From Paracoccaceae bacterium (GTDB lineage: Bacteria; Pseudomonadota; Alphaproteobacteria; Rhodobacterales; Rhodobacteraceae), in the NCBI GenBank assembly GCA_902631295.1, contig CACOXV010000006.1, positions 17,356 to 81,355 of the forward strand: DNA of 64,000 bases, given 5' to 3'. A program made the translations under genes and the position numbers. This document shows, piece after piece, positions 43,413 to 54,509 of this stretch (position 1 is the first letter of the stretch; the number at the start of each line of letters is the position of its first letter). The notes beneath the pieces were generated by a model, which was not told the origin of the DNA, made no database searches, and saw nothing but the letters and a program-made list of their open reading frames with translations.

Positions 43413-44691
43413 AACGAAGTGCGTCCACTGGGTTGAGGCTGGCGGCTCTTCTGGCCGGAATAATTGTAACCAGAAAACTTAGGCCTAACGATAGGCATGT
43501 CGCCTTGATTAAGTCTATTAAGTGTAGTTCTGCAGGGACTGAGTATATTCCTCTAATTGACGGGTCCCAAACGCCACCACCGGAAAGAACATTAATGATT
43601 GAAAAAATTGGATCGATATAAAGTGTGAAGAGACACCCCAAAATTAAGCCAAAAAAAGTACCTAATATTCCAGTTGAGGCCCCACATATCAAAAATACTC
43701 GCATAATTGATCCTTTTGATAATCCGATGGTACGCAATATACCTATATCTCTCCCTTTATTTTTAACCAACATGATTAAGCCAGATATAATATTCATACT
43801 GGCTATCATTACCAAAATTGACATGAGAACGAACATTACATTGTCTTCTATCTCGAGCGCTTTCAAAAAACTGCTTGAAGCATCTCTCCAAGTCCAAAGC
43901 TGAATATCGGGACCTACGATATTTTCGATGTGGGAAATAGCCTGAGCAAGATTACTTGGATCGTCTAAAAGAACCTCAATTTCGTCTGCTAATCCCTCTC
44001 GGTTAAAGTATTCTTGTGCAATACTGAATGGTAAGTATGATCTGGTTCTGTCAATATCATACCTTCCAGCTGTAAAGATATAAACTATTTTGAACTGTTT
44101 AACTCTTGGTGACATACCGAAAGCGGTCCTCACTCCATTTGGCGAAATAAGTTTAATTTTATCACCTACTTGTACACCTAATTCTCTAGCTACTCCTGAA
44201 CCGATAGCGATGCCATTTTCAAAGTCATGTATGTCACCAGAGTATTCCTCTGGATTCGCAATTCGCTCCAGGCCAAGCAAGTTTTCATATGAAATACCGA
44301 AAACCTCTAATCCAATATTGCGAGTGTCATACGTTGCCATGATCTGACTTCTTATGAGGGGCGCACTCCGCTTTACACCTGGTAATGAAAGTAGGTTAGA
44401 CGCCACTTCGTTATAGTCTTCAAAACCCCTATCAATATTACCGTACTGATCCTGCGTGAGGGTTTTATATAATGTGATATGTGAGTTTGATCCTAATATT
44501 GTATCAACAATCTCAGTTCTGAACCCAGATCTCACTGATAACGTAGCGACTAAAGCAAAGACTGCGAGGGTAATTCCAATAAGGCTTATCCATGTCATTA
44601 CACTGACACCACCTTCTGCTCGCTTAGCTCTCAGGTACCGCCAAGCAATTTTCCATTCATAGCTTGCAAAGGGTAGTGCTTTTCTCTTCAA
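43405..44691 (-). CDS. lolC: Lipoprotein-releasing ABC transporter permease LolC/LolE
   Basis: FtsX-like permease with one N-terminal and three C-terminal membrane helices: FASYEWKIAWRYLRAKRAEG, then GVSVMTWISLIGITLAVFAL, a large periplasmic domain, and MFVLMSILVMIASMNIISGL followed by KNKGRDIGILRTIGLSKGSI. Many alphaproteobacteria have a single LolC/E protein, and only one permease gene is present here. TTG start. Operon with lolD. Confidence 0.9.
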   Translation of the reverse strand: MKRKALPFASYEWKIAWRYLRAKRAEGGVSVMTWISLIGITLAVFALVATLSVRSGFRTEIVDTILGSNSHITLYKTLTQDQYGNIDRGFEDYNEVASNLLSLPGVKRSAPLIRSQIMATYDTRNIGLEVFGISYENLLGLERIANPEEYSGDIHDFENGIAIGSGVARELGVQVGDKIKLISPNGVRTAFGMSPRVKQFKIVYIFTAGRYDIDRTRSYLPFSIAQEYFNREGLADEIEVLLDDPSNLAQAISHIENIVGPDIQLWTWRDASSSFLKALEIEDNVMFVLMSILVMIASMNIISGLIMLVKNKGRDIGILRTIGLSKGSIMRVFLICGASTGILGTFFGLILGCLFTLYIDPIFSIINVLSGGGVWDPSIRGIYSVPAELHLIDLIKATCLSLGLSFLVTIIPARRAASLNPVDALRYE

Positions 44692-44799
44692 TAGTATGGC
44701 CCTTAATCATAAATGATCATTATTAACGGACTTTAAATCGGTTATGTTAAATCTGCAACGGCTCTTGCTTCCTTGAAAAAATTGGTTTTGTATCCTGGT

Positions 44800-45903
44800 A
44801 TGAAAGACAATCGGTTAACAGAAATTGTAAAGTCGCTTCCGGCCAGTATCCCGTTTGTTGCACCGGAAGAACACGAACGCTCTGTGAGACAAAAATTTGC
44901 AGTGCGAATTGGTGCTAATGAAAACTGTTATGGTCCATCGCCGAAAGTACTTGAGGCGATAAAAAATGTATCGGGTGATGTTTGGAAGTATCCAGATCCA
45001 ACAGCTTTTCATTTAAAAAACGAATTAGCAAAATTTTATAATATTTCTGATCAAAATATAATTGTAGGAGAGGGCATTGATGCTCTGTTAGGTTATCTGG
45101 TTCGTTTATTTATTCAAGCAGGTGACAAGGTAATAACATCAAATGGTTCCTATCCAACTTTTAATTATCACGTAGAGGGTTTTGGAGGGCAGATTTTTAA
45201 ATGTGACTATCGCGACGATAAGGAAGATCTACAATTACTTATTGATAAAGCCATTAAAACTAACGCTAAACTATTGTACTTTTCTAATCCGAATAATCCC
45301 ATGGGAACTTGGATGCGTGGCGATAAAATCGTTTCCCTATTAGAAAAACTGCCAGATGATTGTTTGCTGATTTTGGACGAAGCATATGCTGAATTTGCAC
45401 CTAATGAAGCAAAGGTTCCAATTTTGGTTGATGATCCGCGTTTAATTAGATTTCGTACCTTTTCGAAAGCGTATGGTATTGCTGGTGCACGAATAGGATA
45501 TGGTCTTGGAAGTAGAGAGTTAATTGGTGAATTTGATAAAATAAGGAATCATTTTGGAAATAGTTTACTATCTCAAGTTGCAGCAATAGCTGCTATAAAA
45601 GATCAAAAATATCTTTCTGACGTAGTGAAAAAAATCTCGCTTGGCCGGGAAAAAATATATCAAATTGCCAAATTAAACGGTTTGACCGCGATTCCGTCTG
45701 CCACAAACTTTGTTGCCATTGATTGTGGTAAGGACGGTAATTTTGCAACCCATGTAATGAATGGTTTACTTGAAGCGAAAATTTTTGTGAGGAAGCCTGC
45801 TGTAGCTCCACTTGATAGAACAATTAGAGTAACTGTCGGACGGGATGATGATATAGAGTTATTTAAGAATGTTTTTCCGCAGGTTCTCAAAGCTTTGCAA
45901 TAA
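44800..45903 (+). CDS. Histidinol-phosphate aminotransferase-like enzyme (PLP fold type I)
   Basis: Class I/II aminotransferase with the HisC pattern: RIGANENCYGPSPKVLEAIK, KYPDPTAFHLKNELAKFY, VGEGIDALLGYLVR, SNPNNPMGTW, ILDEAYAEF and the PLP-lysine block TFSKAYGIAGARIGYG. ATG 44800 (367 aa) is used; TTG 44773 would add 9 residues, and neither has a convincing ribosome site. The enzyme may be HisC or a relative using other substrates; no other his gene is near. Its end overlaps the convergent aminotransferase gene by 17 bp. Confidence 0.82.
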   Translation: MKDNRLTEIVKSLPASIPFVAPEEHERSVRQKFAVRIGANENCYGPSPKVLEAIKNVSGDVWKYPDPTAFHLKNELAKFYNISDQNIIVGEGIDALLGYLVRLFIQAGDKVITSNGSYPTFNYHVEGFGGQIFKCDYRDDKEDLQLLIDKAIKTNAKLLYFSNPNNPMGTWMRGDKIVSLLEKLPDDCLLILDEAYAEFAPNEAKVPILVDDPRLIRFRTFSKAYGIAGARIGYGLGSRELIGEFDKIRNHFGNSLLSQVAAIAAIKDQKYLSDVVKKISLGREKIYQIAKLNGLTAIPSATNFVAIDCGKDGNFATHVMNGLLEAKIFVRKPAVAPLDRTIRVTVGRDDDIELFKNVFPQVLKALQ

Positions 45904-47077
45904 CTGATGCAGCTTCTTTAATGGCATTTTTGCCATGAGGCACCCCTACTGCTATCATGGCGGTTTCTAGTGTCGCAATTAACCCCATAATCATTTGGGC
46001 GTTTACATGACCCATATGGCCTAATCTAAAAAAACCATCTCCATTAGGGTCTTCACGAGTTGCCATTCCTAACCCTATGCCGATTGTTAATCCTGTATTT
46101 TCCTGAAGCCATTTTCTCAGATAAGTACCTTTTGGTGAGTGGACCTGAAGGGAAGTTACTGCATTTGATCTTAAATTCTTATCTCGAATGTTAGCCTTTA
46201 ATTCCCCACCTTTCTCCCAACCGTCAATCGCAGCCCATATGGCAGAAGCGAGTACTTCATGCCGTTTCCAAACCATTTCGATATTTTCGTTTAAAATCAT
46301 ATCTAATGCTACATTTAGTCCGTAAAGGTGATGTGTCGGTGCTGTTCCTCCAAAATACCTATAATAATAATCTGGATTTATTCGCGGCCTCCAGTCCCAA
46401 TATGAACTGACCATGTCCAAAGAATTTTGTAAATACTTTGCTTTTTCGTTGAAAAATACAAAGCTAACACCTGGAGGAACCATTATACCCTTTTGACAGG
46501 CCGCTACCATAACATCGACACCCCAGTCATCCATATGAAATTCATCACAAGCTAGTGAAGCGATACAGTCAACTAGTAACAAAGCATCATGATTAATTTC
46601 ATTTAATAATGCTCGTATTGGAGCAATTTCATTTTTAACGGAAGTTGAAGTGTCAACATGAGTGACCAAAATGGCTTTGTAGGTTTTATCTTTTTTGAGA
46701 GCTGTTTTCAGCAAGTTCAAGTCTATAGTGCTATTGGTTCCAAAATCTAAAACTGTTGTTATCAAGCCATTTTTCTGAGCGATTTCTGACCACCCGTGTC
46801 CAAATCGGCCAGTTGCGGCAACGAGTATTTTGTCGCCTATATTGGTAGTATTTGATAGAGCGGCTTCCCAGGCACCATGACCGTTGGATATATACATTGC
46901 CACGTCGCCATCCGTTTTGGCGACCTGACATAATTTAGGTACAATATTATCAGTTAATTCAACAAGTTCTCCTTCATAAATATTAGGCGATGAGCGATGC
47001 ATCGCCTGCAGAACTTTCTCAGGTATTACAGATGGCCCGGGAATAGCCAGATATTCAATGCCGTTACTTAAATTCAT
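45887..47077 (-). CDS. Class V aminotransferase, serine/alanine-glyoxylate type
   Basis: PLP enzyme of the serine-glyoxylate/alanine-glyoxylate family. Features: PGPSVIPEKVLQAMHRSSPN, SNGHGAWEAALSNT for cofactor phosphate binding, VTHVDTSTSVKNEI, LLVDCIASLACDEF and the PLP-lysine in VAACQKGIMVPPG (about residue 200). 396 aa is typical. An AGGAAT site precedes the ATG. Photorespiratory-like serine cycle or glyoxylate detoxification are the usual roles. Substrate preference cannot be decided. Confidence 0.9.
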   Translation of the reverse strand: MNLSNGIEYLAIPGPSVIPEKVLQAMHRSSPNIYEGELVELTDNIVPKLCQVAKTDGDVAMYISNGHGAWEAALSNTTNIGDKILVAATGRFGHGWSEIAQKNGLITTVLDFGTNSTIDLNLLKTALKKDKTYKAILVTHVDTSTSVKNEIAPIRALLNEINHDALLLVDCIASLACDEFHMDDWGVDVMVAACQKGIMVPPGVSFVFFNEKAKYLQNSLDMVSSYWDWRPRINPDYYYRYFGGTAPTHHLYGLNVALDMILNENIEMVWKRHEVLASAIWAAIDGWEKGGELKANIRDKNLRSNAVTSLQVHSPKGTYLRKWLQENTGLTIGIGLGMATREDPNGDGFFRLGHMGHVNAQMIMGLIATLETAMIAVGVPHGKNAIKEAASVIAKL

Positions 47078-47183
47078 ATTTATTCCTAGTTTAGTCTAAA
47101 AGTGATAGCTCATAGGTTGACCACGTCAATCCACATAGGCATTATTTCTTGAAATTCATTACTTAAATTAAAAAGGCCAATTT

Positions 47184-47336
47184 GTGAAATACGATTTAGT
47201 TGCACCAAAAATTTTTTGTACTGCAAATTTGATGATAATTGCGCCTATTTTACTTTGTAGTTTTCTATATGGATTTAAATCAGGTGTTTCGAAAATGTGT
47301 ATAAATATAAAACAAATGAGTGCGAGCATTACTTAA
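47184..47336 (+). CDS. Possible 50-aa hydrophobic small protein
   Basis: A GTG-started frame with AAAGG 7 bp upstream encodes one membrane-helix-like segment (FCTANLMIIAPILLCSFLYG) and a basic tail. It sits in a 290-bp gap before the dehydrogenase at 47368. No family is recognised and coding status is uncertain; it may be part of a leader. Confidence 0.25.
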   Translation: MKYDLVAPKIFCTANLMIIAPILLCSFLYGFKSGVSKMCINIKQMSASIT

Positions 47337-47367
47337 GATCTTTTGCTCGAATACTGAAAGGTTAAAC

Positions 47368-48360
47368 ATGGCTCAAATATCGGTTGCGAATATTTTTCGG
47401 CACTCCAAGGCAGCGCTTTTAAAATTTGGTGCAATCGACTGGATAGCAGACGCGGTGGCAGAAGCAATCGCAAAATCTGAGAGTGTGGGTAATCGGATCT
47501 GTGGCCTTTACTATCTGGAGAGTTATTGCCTCCAACTTAAATCGGGTAGGGTGAAGGGTGATGTTGAGCCAATAGTCTGTCAAGAAAGAGCAGGAATAGT
47601 GCGCGTTGACGCCCAGTTTGGCTTTGCGCAACCTGCATTTCAAAGAGGCTTAGCTTCAGCTTCCATAGCAGCAGTTGAAAACGGTATTTGCTCCCTAGCA
47701 ATCGGGCGTGCTCATACTTGTACCTCACTTGGTTATTTTACTGAACAGATTGCAAAGAAAAACCTGATTGGTATTGGATTCACAAATGCTTCTCCGGTTG
47801 TGGCGCCGCCGGGTGGTAAATCGCGTATTATTGGAACAAATCCAATTGCATTTTCAGTGCCAGATGGAAGTGGAAAGACTGCAATTCATTTTGATCAATC
47901 TACAACCGCTGTTGCGTTAGGAAAAATTACGATGGCCAAAGCAGCCGGTGAAAAAATACCTGTAGGTTGGGCTCTTGATAAGAATGGTAAACCAACTACC
48001 GATGCAGCGGCTGCTTTACAGGGCTCTTTAGTTTCTAGTGGTGGGTACAAAGGTTGGGGATTTGGACTTATGGCGGAAGTTCTGGCGGCAGGTATTGCTG
48101 GGGGCTTAGCTTCTCAATTTGTGCAACCGCTCAAAGCTACAAACGGAGAACCGCACAACTTGGGACAATTTTATATTTTGATCGATCCTCAAAACTCCAA
48201 CTCATTTGAAAATCTTCTAAATGATCTGAAGGCTGCGGTATCTCAAGACGAGGGCACACGGTTGCCGGGTCAGGATAAGGTAGAGGAAAAATTTGTTGCG
48301 GTGCCTAATGATCTTTTGGCATTGCTAGAGCAACTTAGCGGAACTGATTGGAAAGACTAG
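47368..48360 (+). CDS. Malate/L-lactate dehydrogenase-family (Ldh2) oxidoreductase
   Basis: NAD(P)-dependent dehydrogenase of the Ldh2/YlbC/YjmC family, which is unrelated in fold to classical MDH. Blocks: NGICSLAIGRAHTCTSLGYF, IGFTNASPVVAPPGG, RIIGTNPIAFSVPDG, TTAVALGKITMAKAAGEKIP, GWALDKNGKPTTDA and GGYKGWGFGLMAEVLA. Members reduce keto acids or the cyclic imines piperideine/pyrroline-2-carboxylate. ATG 47368 follows a GAAAGG site; upstream in-frame GTG at 47320 is less likely. The stop shares CTAG with parE. Confidence 0.88.
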   Translation: MAQISVANIFRHSKAALLKFGAIDWIADAVAEAIAKSESVGNRICGLYYLESYCLQLKSGRVKGDVEPIVCQERAGIVRVDAQFGFAQPAFQRGLASASIAAVENGICSLAIGRAHTCTSLGYFTEQIAKKNLIGIGFTNASPVVAPPGGKSRIIGTNPIAFSVPDGSGKTAIHFDQSTTAVALGKITMAKAAGEKIPVGWALDKNGKPTTDAAAALQGSLVSSGGYKGWGFGLMAEVLAAGIAGGLASQFVQPLKATNGEPHNLGQFYILIDPQNSNSFENLLNDLKAAVSQDEGTRLPGQDKVEEKFVAVPNDLLALLEQLSGTDWKD

Positions 48361-50312
48361 ACGTCCAGTTCATTTACAAAACGAGCGTTGCTTTGAATGT
48401 ATTGGTAACGCAATTCAGGTTTTTTGCCCATTAGACGATCAACCAGATCCCCAGTTTCACCTGGGTGGTCCTCATCTATTGAGACCCGAATAAGCTTCCT
48501 GCTCGTTGGATCCATTGTCGTTTGCTTGAGGTCTTTTGCATCCATTTCTCCCAGGCCTTTAAACCGGCTGACTTCTATCTTACCTTTGCCACCCAAGCCT
48601 TCTGAAATCCATTTATCACGTTCAATTTGATCTTTGCAGTAGACGCGGTTTGAGCCTTGGGTAAGGCGAAAAAGTGGGGGACAAGCGAGGTAGAGGTGTC
48701 CTTGATCTATAAGCGGTCTCATTTGTGTAAAGAAAAATGTCATTAAAAGAGATGCAATATGAGCACCGTCTACATCTGCGTCAGTCATAATTATAATTTT
48801 GTCATATCTGAGATCATCGATATTGAATTTGGATCCCAGGCTTGTTCCTAAGGCTTGTGTAAGGTCATTGATTTCTTGGTTAGTCCCGAGTTTTGAGCTC
48901 GCAGCACCAAGCACATTCAAAATTTTCCCTCTCAATGGTAAGAGTGCCTGTGTTTTTCTATCCCTTGCCATTTTTGCAGACCCACCCGCGCTATCTCCCT
49001 CAACGATAAATAATTCCGTACCGTCTCGAGTGCTTTCTGAACAATCAACAAGCTTTCCTGGCAACCGAAGTCGCTTGGTTGCGGATTTTCGGGCTGTTTC
49101 TTTTTCTTGTCTTCGCCGCAGTCTTTCTTCTGCTCGCAATATAAGAAAATCCAAAATTGCATTGGCAGACTTGCTATCAGAAGCAAGCCAATTATCTAAA
49201 TGATCGCGTACAGAGTATTCTACTAGTTTTTGGGCCTCTACTGTCGCCAAGCGATCTTTAGTTTGTCCAACAAATTCTGGCTCCTGTATAAAACAAGATA
49301 CGAGGGCACAGCTTCCAAATGTTAGGTCCTCACGCGTAATATCTTTTGATTTCTTGCTATTTATACGTTCCCCATAAGTTTTGATACTTTTTAAGATGGC
49401 CGCCCAGAAGCCACTTTCATGTGTACCCCCTTCGGGTGTTGGGACCGTATTGCAATAGGATTTAACAAAGCCGTCTCTCGAGGGGGTCCAATTTATTGCC
49501 CACTCAACTTTACCTGGGATTTGAAATTTTTCGTTGAAATCAACGGAACCTGCGAAAGGGTGATGAGCATATGTGGATACTCCATTCAGAGTTTCGTTTA
49601 AAAAATCTGAAAGGCCACCAGGAAAATGAAAGGTGGCATCTGTAGGGGTCTCTCCGTCACTTATCTCTGATTTCCACCTTATTTCTACACCAGAAAATAA
49701 GTAGGCTTTCGATCGAATAGATTTAAATAGTCGCGAGGGTTTAAATTTATGATTTCCAAATATTTCTTTGTCAGGCAAAAAAGTTACATTCGTTCCACGC
49801 CTATTTGAGGCATTCCCAATCTTTTCTAAGTTCCCGAGAGCAATGCCGCGAGAGAACCTTTGTTCATATAGTTCCTTATTTCGGGCTACTTGCACAACCA
49901 TAGAGCTAGAAAGTGCGTTAACAACCGAAGCGCCAACACCATGTAAGCCTCCAGATGTCTGATATGCCTTACCCGAAAACTTTCCTCCGGCGTGTAATGT
50001 GCAAAAAATCACTTCTAAAGCTGATTTATCTGGATATTTAGGATGTGGATCAACCGGAACTCCTCTTCCGTTGTCTTTGATAGATATTTCATAATTTTCT
50101 TTAAGTTCTACCTCTATGCGATTGGCGTGCCCCGCAACCGCCTCGTCCATAGAATTGTCTAAAATTTCAGAAACCATATGATGAAGAGCGCGCTCATCCG
50201 TGCCGCCTATGTACATACCGGGACGCTTTCTTACAGGTTCCAGCCCCTCAAGAACTTCTATCGAAGAAGCGTCGTACTCTGGATTTTCTAATTCCGACAA
50301 TAAGTCAGTCAT
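48357..50312 (-). CDS. parE: DNA topoisomerase IV subunit B
   Basis: GHKL ATPase subunit of topoisomerase IV, needed to unlink daughter chromosomes. VLEGLEPVRKRPGMYIGGTD, EILDNSMDEAVAGHA, DNGRGVPVDPHPKYP and SGGLHGVGASVVNAL are the ATP-binding motifs. The TOPRIM domain has EGDSAGGSAKMARDRKTQAL, PLRGKILNV and MTDADVDGAHIASL. ParE is preferred over GyrB because of the short 651-aa length and ParE-like pattern around KYPDKSALEVIFCTLHAGGK. ATG 50312. Confidence 0.92.
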   Translation of the reverse strand: MTDLLSELENPEYDASSIEVLEGLEPVRKRPGMYIGGTDERALHHMVSEILDNSMDEAVAGHANRIEVELKENYEISIKDNGRGVPVDPHPKYPDKSALEVIFCTLHAGGKFSGKAYQTSGGLHGVGASVVNALSSSMVVQVARNKELYEQRFSRGIALGNLEKIGNASNRRGTNVTFLPDKEIFGNHKFKPSRLFKSIRSKAYLFSGVEIRWKSEISDGETPTDATFHFPGGLSDFLNETLNGVSTYAHHPFAGSVDFNEKFQIPGKVEWAINWTPSRDGFVKSYCNTVPTPEGGTHESGFWAAILKSIKTYGERINSKKSKDITREDLTFGSCALVSCFIQEPEFVGQTKDRLATVEAQKLVEYSVRDHLDNWLASDSKSANAILDFLILRAEERLRRRQEKETARKSATKRLRLPGKLVDCSESTRDGTELFIVEGDSAGGSAKMARDRKTQALLPLRGKILNVLGAASSKLGTNQEINDLTQALGTSLGSKFNIDDLRYDKIIIMTDADVDGAHIASLLMTFFFTQMRPLIDQGHLYLACPPLFRLTQGSNRVYCKDQIERDKWISEGLGGKGKIEVSRFKGLGEMDAKDLKQTTMDPTSRKLIRVSIDEDHPGETGDLVDRLMGKKPELRYQYIQSNARFVNELDV

Positions 50313-50513
50313 TCGCAACTGCTCTTTTTTTATTTATTTCTAAATCTGTAAGCGTAAATAAACAAGAGTAAGAATAATTTTTCTATTTACTAAAATCGAA
50401 TTTGAACAAGGAAATTATGAAAATATCTGCTGTGAATTTTCAGCTCAAAATAGTACGAGCATCCAATTTACAAATGACTTGAAAGCTATCTGAGCAAATG
50501 CAATGGGTATTCC

Positions 50514-51875
50514 ATGGATTATGATCAGACTTTTCGAACCAGTGGGAAAAATCTTGTTAAATTAGCAATACCACTCATTGGCACTCATCTAGCCAATGTA
50601 GCGCTTGGCATCACGGACACTATAATGATGGGTTGGTACTCGGTACCTGCTTTGGCCGCATTAGTTTTAGGGAATGCATATTTTTTTGTATTTTTTTTAT
50701 TTGGCGCTGGATTTTCTTTTGCAGTCCAACCCCTTGTTGCATCTTCATCAAGTGCTGGAGAGTTTATTCTCGCGAGACGATATATGCGAATGGGCTTGTG
50801 GTTATCTTTAATATACGCGGCTTTAATTTTACCATTTTTTTTCAGTGCAGGGAAAATTCTTATTTTACTTGGGCAAGCCAGTGATATATCTAACTATGCT
50901 GAAAAATATACCCGTATTGTGGGGTTTGGACTAATACCTGCTCTTTGGGCTATGGTTATCCGGTTTTTCTTATCTGGATTGCATCTGACCAAAGTGACTT
51001 TGTTAATTACTTTGACTACAGTGCTTTTAAACATACCCCTAAATTATGTACTAATTTTTGGAAATTTCGGCTTTCCTGAATTAGGAGTTACTGGAGCAGC
51101 GATTTCTTCGGTTATAGTCCAAATTAGTACGGCAGTGTCTATCACTGCGTATGCGCTTGGTAAATTACCGAAATATAAACTATTAAAGAGGTTTTTTCAT
51201 TTTGACAAAGTCGCATTCCTAAAGGTTGCTAAATTAGGGCTACCGATTGGAACAAGCATTGTTGCAGAGACCGGTTTGTTTACTGCTTCATCTATAATGA
51301 TGGGGTGGTTTGGAGCAGTGACGCTTGCCGCTCACGGTATAGCACTCCAGATAGCATCTGTAATGTTTATGGTCCACTTAGGGTTGGCAGAAGCCTCTAC
51401 AATTAAAGCTGGAAACGCTTGGGGCAATAAAAATATATTAGATTTAAAGAAAGGAGCTAAAGTTGCGGCATCATGTTCTATTCTATTCTCTTTTATTGCA
51501 ATGACTTTTCTAATAGTTTTTGGGGATGCAGTTGTATCAATTTATGTCGACATCGATGATCCATCGAGAGAGCAGATAATTCGTATTGGGGCGCTGCTAC
51601 TAATTGCTGCTGCACTTTTCCAATTTGTCGACGGTGGCCAAGCCATGGCCTTGGGCTTACTTCGAGGCATACAGGACACCGCATTTCCTATGATAATAAC
51701 AATTTTAAGTTACTGGTTGGTTGGTATTCCATCAGCATATGTGTTTGCGTTTGTTCTTAATTGGGCGCCTGTGGGAATATGGGCTGGTTTAGCAACAGGT
51801 TTAGGTTCTGCCGCTTTGTTACTGAGTATTAGATTTATTTTTCTAATAAATTCACGTCGTAAAATTATGCTTTGA
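50514..51875 (+). CDS. MATE-family efflux transporter
   Basis: Twelve-helix multidrug and toxin exporter, 453 aa. Typical parts are LVKLAIPLIGTHLANVALGI, DTIMMGWYSVPALAALVLGN, QPLVASSSSAGE and in the second half TIKAGNAWGNKN and FQFVDGGQAMALGLLRGIQD, followed by PMIITILSYWLVGIPSAYVF. The family is the NorM/DinF type coupled to Na+ or H+. Substrate unknown. Divergent from parE and convergent with aspC (8-bp gap). Confidence 0.9.
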   Translation: MDYDQTFRTSGKNLVKLAIPLIGTHLANVALGITDTIMMGWYSVPALAALVLGNAYFFVFFLFGAGFSFAVQPLVASSSSAGEFILARRYMRMGLWLSLIYAALILPFFFSAGKILILLGQASDISNYAEKYTRIVGFGLIPALWAMVIRFFLSGLHLTKVTLLITLTTVLLNIPLNYVLIFGNFGFPELGVTGAAISSVIVQISTAVSITAYALGKLPKYKLLKRFFHFDKVAFLKVAKLGLPIGTSIVAETGLFTASSIMMGWFGAVTLAAHGIALQIASVMFMVHLGLAEASTIKAGNAWGNKNILDLKKGAKVAASCSILFSFIAMTFLIVFGDAVVSIYVDIDDPSREQIIRIGALLLIAAALFQFVDGGQAMALGLLRGIQDTAFPMIITILSYWLVGIPSAYVFAFVLNWAPVGIWAGLATGLGSAALLLSIRFIFLINSRRKIML

Positions 51876-51883
51876 ATTATATT

Positions 51884-53113
<1,230 letters not shown>

Positions 53114-53168
53114 CTATGTGTCATATGCTTCTGATATTAACCATTCAAGAAAATAATTGGAGTATGTC

Positions 53169-53558
53169 ATGATCGATGATTTGGATTGGTATGGGCCTCA
53201 GACTGCCACCTTTGGTGATCGACTATCTGCAGCCATTGAAAAATCTGGCATGACGCAAAAGTTAGTCGCTAAACGCTTAGGCATAAAAGTAGCAACATTG
53301 AAATCATGGGAGCAGGATATTAGTGAACCTCGAGCTAATAGACTGTCGATGTTAGCTGGTTTACTGGGTGTATCTATTATGTGGCTTTTGCATGGGGAAG
53401 GTGATGGAGTGGAGCATTCGGATAATGAGACCCAGGTTACGCCGGAAATCAATGATCTATTATTTGAAATAAGAGCGCTTCAGGCGGGGCTTTTATCATC
53501 TGCGGATAAACTAGCCAAGCTTGAAAAACAATTAAGGTCTAAATTGAAGGACATATAA
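53169..53558 (+). CDS. XRE-family helix-turn-helix regulator
   Basis: A single HTH_3 domain (FGDRLSAAIEKSGMTQKLVA, then KRLGIKVATLKSWEQDISEP) is followed by NRLSMLAGLLGVSIMWLLHG and a C-terminal coiled-coil-like helix (IRALQAGLLSSADKLAKLEK). ATG 53169 has GGAG 6 bp upstream; a TTG earlier is less likely. The stop overlaps the sdhE start by the bases TAATG, so they are co-translated. Target unknown. Confidence 0.85.
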   Translation: MIDDLDWYGPQTATFGDRLSAAIEKSGMTQKLVAKRLGIKVATLKSWEQDISEPRANRLSMLAGLLGVSIMWLLHGEGDGVEHSDNETQVTPEINDLLFEIRALQAGLLSSADKLAKLEKQLRSKLKDI

Positions 53559-53833
53559 TGTCAGAGGTAAGAGAGAATAAAATCAAAAAGCTTAAAATAA
53601 GGTCAATGAGACGTGGTATTAAAGAGATGGATGTTATCCTTTCTTACTATAGTGATATTTGCCTGGCAAAGATGTCTGGAGTTGAGTTGGAGCTATACTC
53701 CGACCTTCTATTTGAGAACGACCAGGACCTCTACAGCTGGTGCTCCGGGCAAGCAGTTCCAAAAGAAAAATATTCAGTTATTATTGCCGAGATAAGAGCT
53801 GTACTTAATGAAAAGAAATTCAATTATCGTTAG
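53558..53833 (+). CDS. sdhE: FAD assembly factor SdhE (succinate dehydrogenase flavinylation)
   Basis: Small (91 aa) protein that promotes covalent attachment of FAD to succinate dehydrogenase. The family pattern is present: IRSMRRGIKEMDVILSYY with the RGxxE motif, LYSDLLFENDQDLYSWCSGQ in the second half. Overlaps the preceding regulator gene by one base. Confidence 0.88.
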   Translation: MSEVRENKIKKLKIRSMRRGIKEMDVILSYYSDICLAKMSGVELELYSDLLFENDQDLYSWCSGQAVPKEKYSVIIAEIRAVLNEKKFNYR

Positions 53834-53874
53834 CCTTCAGCTCTCTCCCTAATGTTTATTTTCGATCCTGAGTA

Positions 53875-54303
53875 TTACCAATGACCAATATTCGGCATAG
53901 AAGTCCATGGCTCACATGGTTGCAAAGCTTCACCGTGTTGTAGTAGTTCAATCGAGATATTATCTGGGGATCGTACGAATGCCATTCGTCCATCACGAGG
54001 AGGTCTATTGATTACAACCTTGTTTTGAACTAAGAATTGACACATTTCATAAATGTTTTCGACCTCATAAGCTAAATGACCAAAGTGCCTGCTGTCAGAC
54101 GGGAGTTCATCATCGCCATCCCAATTGAAAGTTAGTTCTAGTGGACATTCATGTTGGTCTTCAGGAGCAAGAAAAACAAGCGTAAATCTTCCTATTTTAT
54201 TCTCATTGCGTTTTATTTCTTTTAATCCCAATAAATTGTAGAAAGTAATCGATTTCTCAAGGTCCATTACCCTCACCATTGTATGTAAATATTTAATTTC
54301 CAA
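53875..54303 (-). CDS. gloA: Lactoylglutathione lyase (glyoxalase I)
   Basis: Metal-dependent enzyme converting the methylglyoxal-glutathione hemithioacetal to lactoylglutathione. Metal ligands correspond to His7 (YLHTMVRVMDLEKS), Glu56 (LELTFNWD), His76 (HFGHLAYEV) and Glu119 (ISIELLQ), close to the classical positions 5, 56, 74 and 122. The TTG at 54303 is the start, because the next ATG would remove His7; GGAAAA lies upstream. 142 aa. Confidence 0.93.
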   Translation of the reverse strand: MEIKYLHTMVRVMDLEKSITFYNLLGLKEIKRNENKIGRFTLVFLAPEDQHECPLELTFNWDGDDELPSDSRHFGHLAYEVENIYEMCQFLVQNKVVINRPPRDGRMAFVRSPDNISIELLQHGEALQPCEPWTSMPNIGHW

Positions 54304-54509
54304 ATTTTTTCCAATTCTTTTGCTATCTTAACTACATGGCTCAATTAACTTTGATAAAATTTCAATGCAAGGCATCGTATCAAGTATTTATGAATGATAA
54401 ATTTGATTAGAATCCACAATTTACTTAAAATGTTTCTTCATGTTGTGGTTTATTCATGGCTAATCTCTAGATATAGTCAATTTTAAGTGATTCAATAAAG
54501 GACCCGAAA